A DNA stretch of 7,163 bases from an uncultured Bacilli bacterium (GTDB taxonomy: Bacteria > Bacillota_I > Bacilli_A > RF39 > UBA660): NCBI GenBank assembly GCA_947624125.1, contig CANQIY010000049.1:1-7163 (forward strand), given 5' to 3'. Both the position numbers and the translations under genes were made by a program. The notes below the pieces were generated by a model. That model ran no database searches and had not been told where the DNA came from. It worked only from the letters and a program-made list of their open reading frames with translations. This document shows positions 1 through 4,940 of the stretch, piece by piece. How positions within the stretch are numbered: position 1 is the stretch's first letter; the number at the start of each line of letters is the position of its first letter.

Positions 1-67
1 CTACTACTGCTACTAATAATGTTGCTACTGCTATTACTGTTAATAACATTGTATTTTTTTTGTCCAT
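1..67 (-). CDS. N-terminal fragment of an exported protein (signal peptide only)
   Basis: Only the first 22 codons are present; the gene continues beyond base 1. The start is the ATG whose complement is at 65-67. The visible protein begins MDKKNTMLL and continues as an unbroken run of Val, Ala, Leu, Ile and Thr: a short Lys-rich N-region followed by a hydrophobic core, which is a typical Sec signal peptide or membrane anchor. No cleavage site, lipobox or mature domain is visible. The start is supported by a perfect AGGAGG upstream and by a strong promoter further up. N-termini of this style occur on exported proteins of gut Bacilli, some of them TasA/SipW-like; that comparison is from memory and is not proof of identity. 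Function cannot be assigned from this fragment. Confidence 0.75.
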   Translation of the reverse strand, partial: MDKKNTMLLTVIAVATLLVAVV

Positions 68-79
68 TCTTCTTTCTTC

Positions 80-85
80 CCTCCT
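80..85 (-). promoter_or_regulatory. Shine-Dalgarno AGGAGG of the left-edge gene
   Basis: The minus strand reads AGGAGG inside a wholly purine stretch, 12 bases before the ATG at 67-65. The spacing is longer than the usual 5-9, but the match to the anti-SD is perfect and no other in-frame start is near. It fixes the start of the truncated exported-protein gene. Confidence 0.7.
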
Positions 86-135
86 CCCTCTTTTTATTTT
101 ATTCCAGAAATACTATCTTCTATATTTCTATATTT

Positions 136-164
136 ATTCTACAAAATATTTAGTTTAGTGTCAA
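136..164 (-). promoter_or_regulatory. Sigma-A-type promoter for the left-edge exported protein
   Basis: On the minus strand, TTGACA (159-164, perfect -35) is followed after 17 bases by TAGAAT (136-141, one mismatch to TATAAT). Transcription would start near 129, giving a leader of about 60 bases before the ATG at 67. It is the best match to consensus in the window, so the truncated gene is probably expressed separately from der. Confidence 0.75.
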
Positions 165-325
165 TATCTTTAATTAATTTTTTTCATTTATTTTGTCAAC
201 ATTCATTTTTACTTTCATTTTTTTCTTCTATTTTTCCGTTCTTTCTATTATTCTATTTTTTCTTTACTTCTTTCCTTTTTTTCTCTTTTTTCTTTCACCA
301 CACCTTCCCTTCCACTTTCTCCCTA

Positions 326-338
326 CCACCTAAGGTGG
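326..338. repeat. GC-rich inverted repeat CCACCT-A-AGGTGG
   Basis: A 13-base perfect inverted repeat: CCACCT (326-331), one central base, AGGTGG (333-338). As RNA it would form five pairs with a 3-base loop. It is conspicuously GC-rich in an AT-rich intergenic region. Neither strand has a T-run after it, so a terminator is unlikely. It could be a protein-binding site or the base of a small RNA hairpin; nothing visible decides this. Confidence 0.6.
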
Positions 339-375
339 GCCTCTATTAATTATGATTTAAAGAAGAAAATTGAAT

Positions 376-396
376 AAAAAAAAGAGATTCTCTCTC
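376..396 (-). terminator. Short candidate intrinsic terminator after der
   Basis: Directly after the der TGA stop, the minus strand can form an AGAGA/TCTCT stem (395-391 with 387-383) plus one G-T pair, with a GAA loop. It is followed by an uninterrupted T-run (382-376). Position and T-run fit a rho-independent terminator. The stem is short and only 40% GC, so it may be leaky. Confidence 0.5.
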
Positions 397-1698
397 TCAT
401 TCATGTTTATTTTTAAATTGTAAAATAATAGGTGTTCCTTCTAAATTAAAAGATTCTCTTAATTTATTTTCTAAATATCTTTCATAACTAAAATGAACTA
501 ATTTTTTATTATTTACTTCAAAAGTAAATTTAGGTGGTTTACTATCTGTTTGACTTACAAAATAAATTTTTAATCTCTTACCCTTATAAGAAGGAGGTTC
601 ATGTAAACTAACAGCATCACTTATAACATCATTTATTAAACTAGTTTTAATATTTTGTTTATTATTTTCATAAGCCTTAATTATTTCTGGCATTAAAGTA
701 TGCATTCTTTTTTTAGTTTTTGCAGAAAGAAAAACAACATTAATATAAGGCACAAATTTAAAATATACTTCTAATTCTTTCTTCCATTTTTTTATTTCTT
801 CATCAGTATTCTTTATTGTATCCCATTTATTAACAGCAATAACTATTCCTTTTCCAGCATCAATTGCATAAGACAAAATATGTTTATCATGTTCAATAAC
901 TCCAGTAGTAGCATCTATAACTAAAATGCATACATCACTTTCATTAATAGCTTTCATACTTCTTAATAAACTATATTTTTCAATATTTTCATAAATACGT
1001 CCTTTTTTTCTCATTCCTGCTGTATCAACAACAATATATTCATTTTTCTCATAAACAAATTTAGTATCAACAGCATCTCTTGTTGTTCCTGCTTCATCAC
1101 TAACAATAACTCTTTCTTCATTTAAAAGAGCATTTATTAATGAACTTTTACCAACATTAGGTCTTCCTATAAAACAAAATTTTAAAAGAGATTCTTTTTC
1201 ATCTTCTTTTACTTCTATATCATTAGTTATAAGGTCTAATAATTCTCTAAAACCTAAATTATGTTCAGCTGATACTCCTACAACATTTGGAAATCCTAAT
1301 TCATAATAAGCATAGATATTTTCTTTTCTTTTTTCATTATCAATTTTATTTACTAAAACAATAACTTCTTTTCCACTCTTTTTTAACATATTACGAATTT
1401 TTTTATCAGCATCATCAATATTACTTAAACCATCAACTACAAATAAAATAATATCACTTTCATTAATAGCTAATTCAGCTTGAATTTTAATATCATTATT
1501 AAAATTATCTTCATCACCATGAATACCCCCTGTATCAATTAAATTAAATTTTTTATCTTTATAAGTAACAATACCATATATTCTATCTCTAGTAATCCCT
1601 GGTTCACTTAAAATAATCGACTTTTTTTCATTAATAAGTCGATTAAATATACTACTTTTACCTACATTAGGTTTACCAATTAAACAAACTGTTTTCAT
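397..1698 (-). CDS. der: Ribosome assembly GTPase Der (EngA)
   Basis: Der is an essential tandem-GTPase protein that binds the maturing 50S ribosomal subunit in the cytoplasm. The 433-residue length is normal. The first G domain shows GKPNVGKS (8-15), a switch-I ITRDR (35-39), DTGG (55-58), NKID (117-120) and SAE (143-145). The second shows GRPNVGKS (178-185), TTRD (205-208), DTAG (225-228), NKWD (290-293) and an SAKT near 325. The C-terminal part from about 345 is the usual KH-like domain, including PPSYKGKRLKIYF and the late EGTPI motif. All key residues are intact. The ATG follows a GGGGG ribosome site that begins at the stop of the upstream pilin-like gene, so the two are probably co-transcribed and translationally coupled. 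It ends in TGA, followed by a possible short terminator. Confidence 0.98.
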   Translation of the reverse strand: MKTVCLIGKPNVGKSSIFNRLINEKKSIILSEPGITRDRIYGIVTYKDKKFNLIDTGGIHGDEDNFNNDIKIQAELAINESDIILFVVDGLSNIDDADKKIRNMLKKSGKEVIVLVNKIDNEKRKENIYAYYELGFPNVVGVSAEHNLGFRELLDLITNDIEVKEDEKESLLKFCFIGRPNVGKSSLINALLNEERVIVSDEAGTTRDAVDTKFVYEKNEYIVVDTAGMRKKGRIYENIEKYSLLRSMKAINESDVCILVIDATTGVIEHDKHILSYAIDAGKGIVIAVNKWDTIKNTDEEIKKWKKELEVYFKFVPYINVVFLSAKTKKRMHTLMPEIIKAYENNKQNIKTSLINDVISDAVSLHEPPSYKGKRLKIYFVSQTDSKPPKFTFEVNNKKLVHFSYERYLENKLRESFNLEGTPIILQFKNKHE

Positions 1699-1702
1699 AT
1701 AT

Positions 1703-1710
1703 CCCCCTTA
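1703..1710 (-). promoter_or_regulatory. der Shine-Dalgarno fused to the pilin-like gene's stop
   Basis: The minus strand reads TAAGGGGG: the TAA stop of the pilin-like gene (1710-1708) runs directly into GGGGG (1707-1703), four bases before der's ATG. A ribosome ending the upstream gene would sit on der's initiation site, which points to translational coupling. Confidence 0.7.
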
Positions 1711-2166
1711 ACTACATGTTAAATTATTATCTCTATCTACAACAGCATATATTCTTCGATTCCGATAATATATAATAACTTCTAATTTATCTAAATAATT
1801 ATCTTTATTACTTGGGTCTTCTATACATCCCACTGTTTCAGTACTATCTTTTGTTAAACAAACATTATTGTTATCTTTACTTAAATATTTAGAAGAAGAA
1901 TTATCTATTGAAGTAACTAAATCACTAACAATAATACTCCGACATGGATAACCATCATATGTCTGGGTACTATTTATTATGGAGCCCTTAATATCTTGAC
2001 CTCTTAATTTAGCAGCTTCTTCAATAAGAGTAATTTTTTCATCTAACATATTTTCTTGTAATTTTCTTGTAACTCCGCCAATTGAAGTAAAAGCGATAAC
2101 CATAACTACTCCAAGTAAGACAATAACACCTAATAACTCAATTAAAGTAAAGCCCCTTTTTCCCAT
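1708..2166 (-). CDS. Type IV pilin-like protein (prepilin-type N-terminus)
   Basis: A 152-residue secreted filament-subunit-like protein. It starts MGKRGFTLIELLGV, a textbook prepilin signal: short Lys/Arg leader, predicted prepilin-peptidase cut between Gly5 and Phe6, Glu at +5 of the mature protein, then a hydrophobic helix to about residue 27. The rest is a small soluble domain with four cysteines (75, 103, 114, 151), the last one residue from the C-terminus, so two disulfides are possible outside the cell. It belongs to the broad pseudopilin/type IV pilin superfamily (competence, secretion or adhesion filaments); which one cannot be told. No assembly ATPase, platform protein or prepilin peptidase is in the window. 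The ATG has an AAGGTGA ribosome site ten bases upstream. It has its own promoter, and der follows after nine bases. Confidence 0.88.
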   Translation of the reverse strand: MGKRGFTLIELLGVIVLLGVVMVIAFTSIGGVTRKLQENMLDEKITLIEEAAKLRGQDIKGSIINSTQTYDGYPCRSIIVSDLVTSIDNSSSKYLSKDNNNVCLTKDSTETVGCIEDPSNKDNYLDKLEVIIYYRNRRIYAVVDRDNNLTCS

Positions 2167-2191
2167 TTATATCACGTCACCTTACATATCT

Positions 2192-2220
2192 ATTATAAAT
2201 TAATCTTTATATTTTCTCAA
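2192..2220 (-). promoter_or_regulatory. Promoter for the pilin-like gene and der
   Basis: On the minus strand, TTGAGA (2215-2220) and a perfect TATAAT (2192-2197) are separated by 17 bases. The -35 box lies in the last codons of engB and the engB stop lies in the spacer. Transcription would start near 2185, about 19 bases before the pilin ATG. This lets pilin and der be transcribed apart from glmS and engB. Confidence 0.65.
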
Positions 2221-2800
2221 TATTTAAATAATCACTAATAATTTGTAATACTTCATTTCTTCCCTTTTTGGTTAAAGTTGACCATGGGATAAATCCCTCT
2301 TCATTTAATTTTAATGTTTCTTTAATTATTTTATCTTGTTTAGCCCGACCATTTTTCGTAATTTTATCATATTTTGTCGCTATAATAGTTACATTTAAAT
2401 TATAATATTTTAAAAAATTATACATTAAAACATCATCTTCAGTTGGTTTATGACGATAATCGACTAAAAGAAAAACATTTTTTAAATTTTCTCTTGTTTT
2501 AATATAATCTTCAATCATAATGCCGAATTTTTTTTGATTTTCTTTTGAAACATTAGCAAAACCATAACCGGGAACATCAACTAAATAAAAAGCATTATTT
2601 ACTAAATAAAAATTTAGAGTTTGGGTTTTACCCGGCTTAGATGAAGTTCTTGCAAAATTTTTTCTTTCAATTAAAGTGTTAATAAAACTACTTTTTCCCA
2701 CATTACTTCTTCCTAAAAGTAAAAATTCGCATCTTTTATCTTCCGGATATTGACTAATTCTAATGGCACTTATGGGTTCCTCAACACTATTAATTTGCAT
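2207..2800 (-). CDS. engB: Ribosome biogenesis GTPase EngB (YsxC/YihA)
   Basis: A small essential GTPase that assists late 50S ribosomal subunit assembly in the cytoplasm. At 197 residues it has the normal family length. Motifs in order: GRSNVGKS P-loop (30-37), PGKTQT switch I (56-61) with the conserved Thr, DVPGYGFA (75-82) characteristic of this family, the hydrophobic strand ending LLVDYRH with conserved Asp and Arg (111-117), TKYDK base-recognition motif (142-146), and a late S-x-L-x-K-KG loop near 174-180. Nothing is missing. The ATG has a GGTGA ribosome site six bases upstream. It lies 62 bases after glmS with its own promoter in the gap. In many Bacillota this gene follows clpX/lon; here it follows glmS, a lineage-specific arrangement as far as the window shows. 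Confidence 0.98.
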   Translation of the reverse strand: MQINSVEEPISAIRISQYPEDKRCEFLLLGRSNVGKSSFINTLIERKNFARTSSKPGKTQTLNFYLVNNAFYLVDVPGYGFANVSKENQKKFGIMIEDYIKTRENLKNVFLLVDYRHKPTEDDVLMYNFLKYYNLNVTIIATKYDKITKNGRAKQDKIIKETLKLNEEGFIPWSTLTKKGRNEVLQIISDYLNIEKI

Positions 2801-2817
2801 AATTAATCACCGTTTAA

Positions 2818-2846
2818 ATTATATATTAATTTTCTTTAATTTGCAA
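2818..2846 (-). promoter_or_regulatory. Promoter for engB
   Basis: In the 62-base glmS-engB gap the minus strand carries TTGCAA (2841-2846), a 17-base spacer and a perfect TATAAT (2818-2823). Predicted start is near 2811, only about 11 bases before the ATG, so the leader would be just the ribosome site. No terminator is visible after glmS, so readthrough from glmS may add to expression. Confidence 0.6.
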
Positions 2847-2862
2847 ATTTCTTAATTTACTT

Positions 2863-4629
2863 CTATTCAACTGTTACTGATTTAGCTAAATTTCTTGGTT
2901 TATCTATATCACAATTACGTAACTTAGCTACCTCATAAGCAATTAATTGTAGAGGAATAACAGTTAAAATAGGACTAACTATATCAGCTACTTTAGGAAT
3001 TAAAATAATATTATTATAGAAATTATCCCGAACATTTTCATTAGTTATATATAAAACATTAGCACCCCTTGCTTTAACCTCTTTAATATTACTAATTGTT
3101 TTATTTCTAATACTATCTAAAGTATTAATGGCAATTACAGGTGTATTTTCACTAATTAAAGAAATAGTTCCATGTTTTAGTTCTCCAGCTTGAAAAGAGA
3201 CTGCATTAATATAAGAAGTTTCTTTTAATTTTAAACTTCCCTCTAAACATAAAGCATAATCTATATTACGTCCAATAAAGAAAGCATCATTATGGTTATA
3301 TATTTCTTTTGCATATTTTAAATAATCTCTACTTAATAATTCTTCTATATTTTTGTCTATTCCCTTAAATTCTTTTAATAATTCATTATTTTTAGAAAGT
3401 TTTACTGTAAGTAATGCTAAAAGAGTCGTTTGGGCTAAAAAAGCTTTTGTTGTTGCAACAGCTATTTCGGGACCAGCTTTAACATATAAAGTATATTTAG
3501 CCTCTCTTGCAATAGATGATTCTACAACATTAACAATAGCCATGGTATCAATACCATCTTCTTTAACTTGTCTTAAAGCCGCTAGAGAATCGGCTGTTTC
3601 ACCTGATTGACTAATTATTATTACTAATGTATCTTTTGTATAAAAATTTTTTTTATACCGATATTCACTAGCTACTTCAACTAACACAGGAATAGAGGCA
3701 TATTTTTCTATTAAATATTTAGCTATGTACCCTACATAATAAGCACTACCACAGGCTACAATATGAATATCATGGTAATCTTTTAAATTAGGCATTGTTT
3801 CTTTAAATTGATTCTCTAAAACATAATAATTAAAAGTATCTTTAAATACTTTAGCTTCTTCATGAATTTCTTTTAACATATAGTGCTCATAACCATTTAA
3901 CATTGCATCATCACTAGTACCAACAAATGTTAATTCTTCTTTATTTATTTTTTGTAAATTACTGTTAAAAACAATTAAGTTATTAACATTTATTTTAGCT
4001 ATTTCTAAATTATCTAATAATAAATATTTATTAGTATAATTTAAGATAGCGGGAACATCACTAGCAATAAAATAACCATTTTTTTGATGAGCAATAATTA
4101 AAGGACTATCATATCTCGTTGCATAAATACTATCTAAGTCATCATCACAAATTATTCCCAAAGCAAAACTACCTTTAAGCATCTTAATTGTTTTATTAAT
4201 TACTTTTATAATATCTTTTTCTTGCTCATAATTATAATTTAATAAAGCCGGGATTACTTCCGTATCAGTATCGGTTTTAAATTCAATTCCTTTCTCTATT
4301 AACATATCTTTTAATTCCATATAGTTTTCAATAATACCATTATGAACAACTGTAAATTTACCACTTTTATGAGGATGAGAATTAATTTTATTAGGTACTC
4401 CATGAGTAGCCCATCTTGTATGACCAATTCCTAAATAAGTATTCTCTTCCTTATTTAAAGAAGCTTCTAAAGCACTTATTCTTCCTGCTTCTTTAACTAT
4501 TTTTATCTTATTTTCTTTTACATAAGCAACACCAGCTGAATCATATCCCCTATATTCTAAAAATTTAAGGCCACTTAAAATTCTTGGTAAAGCTTTCTCT
4601 TTACCTACGTAACCTACTATACCGCACAT
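2863..4629 (-). CDS. glmS: Glutamine-fructose-6-phosphate aminotransferase (isomerizing)
   Basis: GlmS converts fructose-6-phosphate and glutamine to glucosamine-6-phosphate and glutamate, the first committed step toward UDP-GlcNAc for peptidoglycan. It is complete at 588 residues, slightly shorter than the 600-610 of many homologues. The N-terminal glutaminase starts MCGIVGYVG, with Cys2 as nucleophile after Met removal, followed by the conserved HTRWATHG (70-77), HNGIIEN (96-102) and TDTDTE (119-124). Two sugar-isomerase (SIS) domains follow: SQSGET (340-345) in the first, and LEGSLKLKE (462-470) and ELKHG (483-487, with the His used in ring opening) in the second. The C-terminus KPRNLAKSVTVE is the standard tail. 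The ATG has a TGGAGA ribosome site five bases upstream. The leader carries a glmS ribozyme, so expression should fall when glucosamine-6-phosphate accumulates. Confidence 0.99.
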   Translation of the reverse strand: MCGIVGYVGKEKALPRILSGLKFLEYRGYDSAGVAYVKENKIKIVKEAGRISALEASLNKEENTYLGIGHTRWATHGVPNKINSHPHKSGKFTVVHNGIIENYMELKDMLIEKGIEFKTDTDTEVIPALLNYNYEQEKDIIKVINKTIKMLKGSFALGIICDDDLDSIYATRYDSPLIIAHQKNGYFIASDVPAILNYTNKYLLLDNLEIAKINVNNLIVFNSNLQKINKEELTFVGTSDDAMLNGYEHYMLKEIHEEAKVFKDTFNYYVLENQFKETMPNLKDYHDIHIVACGSAYYVGYIAKYLIEKYASIPVLVEVASEYRYKKNFYTKDTLVIIISQSGETADSLAALRQVKEDGIDTMAIVNVVESSIAREAKYTLYVKAGPEIAVATTKAFLAQTTLLALLTVKLSKNNELLKEFKGIDKNIEELLSRDYLKYAKEIYNHNDAFFIGRNIDYALCLEGSLKLKETSYINAVSFQAGELKHGTISLISENTPVIAINTLDSIRNKTISNIKEVKARGANVLYITNENVRDNFYNNIILIPKVADIVSPILTVIPLQLIAYEVAKLRNCDIDKPRNLAKSVTVE

Positions 4630-4633
4630 AAAA

Positions 4634-4639
4634 TCTCCA
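4634..4639 (-). promoter_or_regulatory. glmS Shine-Dalgarno, just downstream of the ribozyme
   Basis: The minus strand reads TGGAGA ending five bases before the glmS ATG. It lies about 18 bases past the end of P4, so it stays on the 3' cleavage product together with the coding region. Confidence 0.7.
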
Positions 4640-4656
4640 ATCTAAAAAGTTATTTT

Positions 4657-4783
4657 GATATATTATTTGTTACAAGATTAATTTTGCTTTTTTAATATAT
4701 CTAACGAATTCCTTAAATCCGTGATAGCATCCGCTGATAATTCGATAACTATCATCCTCGTCAACCAACTTGGTCCTTGCGCT
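4657..4783 (-). ncRNA. glmS ribozyme (GlcN6P-activated self-cleaving leader)
   Basis: The leader of glmS on the minus strand matches the glmS ribozyme core. Predicted cleavage lies between A (4783) and G (4782) of AGCGC. Further conserved blocks are TTGACGAGG (4763-4755), TTATCGA (4748-4742), GCGGATGC (4734-4727) and CGTTAGA (4706-4700). Helices can be drawn: P1 ACCA/TGGT with a 3-base loop (4774-4771 with 4767-4764), P2 TGATAG/CTATCA (4754-4749 with 4727-4722), P3 CGGATT/AATTCG (4721-4716 with 4710-4705) and P4 GATATATT/AATATATC (4701-4694 with 4664-4657). From family knowledge, glucosamine-6-phosphate acts as cofactor for cleavage and the cut mRNA is degraded. P1 is minimal. The core is clear, but in P2.2 the fourth pair of my remembered consensus appears replaced by A opposite A. 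Confidence 0.93.
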
Positions 4784-4823
4784 AACAAAATAATTACAAC
4801 CTTTCTATATTTTGCTTTACTAA

Positions 4824-4853
4824 ATTATAACATTATTTTTATAAAATATGCAA
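4824..4853 (-). promoter_or_regulatory. Promoter for glmS and its ribozyme leader
   Basis: The minus strand carries TTGCAT (4848-4853), an 18-base spacer and a perfect TATAAT (4824-4829) preceded by TGT, an extended -10. Predicted start is near 4817, leaving about 34 bases of RNA upstream of the ribozyme cleavage site, in keeping with glmS leaders. Confidence 0.65.
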
Positions 4854-4886
4854 TTAATTAAATTTTCTTATTTTTTCTAAAAAAGA

Positions 4887-4915
4887 TTGTTATTAAAATT
4901 AAATTATGTTATTCT
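4887..4915 (+). promoter_or_regulatory. Promoter for the M3-like peptidase gene
   Basis: TTGTTA (4887-4892), a 17-base spacer and TATTCT (4910-4915) preceded by TGT, an extended -10. Predicted start is near 4922, about 19 bases before the ATG at 4941. It is divergent from the glmS promoter with 33 bases between the two -35 boxes, all A/T-rich, with no clear operator. Confidence 0.5.
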
Positions 4916-4925
4916 ATCAAATTAG

Positions 4926-4936
4926 TAGGTTGTGAG
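4926..4936 (+). promoter_or_regulatory. Ribosome site favouring the ATG at 4941
   Basis: TAGGT (4926-4930) ends ten bases before ATG 4941, and GTGAG (4932-4936) ends four bases before it; either can pair with the anti-SD. The in-frame GTG at 4932 would sit one base after TAGGT, too close for initiation, so the ATG is preferred. Confidence 0.5.
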
Positions 4937-4940
4937 TTGT

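Larger units (their letters stand above)
68..396. other. Gene-free stretch with long polypyrimidine/polypurine tract
   Basis: No credible gene lies in these 329 bases. They hold the ribosome site and promoter of the left-edge gene (80-164), a strongly strand-biased tract, an inverted repeat (326-338) and a candidate der terminator (376-396). From about 205 to 330 the plus strand is nearly 90% C/T by eye, so the minus strand is A/G with few interruptions. A Phe/Ser/Leu-rich plus-strand reading frame here is a by-product of that bias. A second TTGACA on the minus strand (194-199) lies 35 bases upstream of the promoter's own, with no good -10 box. Confidence 0.7.

Noticed and set aside
194..199. 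Second TTGACA on the minus strand as another promoter
   Set aside because: No acceptable -10 hexamer is found 16-18 bases downstream.
326..338. GC-rich inverted repeat as the der terminator
   Set aside because: There is no T-run after the hairpin on either strand, and it lies about 60 bases beyond the stop. The stem with a T-run at 376-396 is the better candidate.
158..349. Plus-strand open frame of 63 codons rich in Phe, Ser and Leu
   Set aside because: It lies in the polypyrimidine tract, has low-complexity composition, no ribosome site before its GTG start and no recognisable motif. It also crosses the minus-strand promoter.
397..399. TGA read as tryptophan (Mycoplasma code)
   Set aside because: Der ends at its normal length at this TGA and tryptophans in the window, such as that in NKWD, are TGG, so the standard code fits.
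3353..3610. Plus-strand open frame opposite glmS
   Set aside because: It is the antisense of the first SIS domain of an intact glmS, with no ribosome site of its own.
4932..4940. GTG start adding three residues to the M3-like peptidase
   Set aside because: The only ribosome-site candidate upstream is one base away from this GTG; ATG 4941 has proper spacing.
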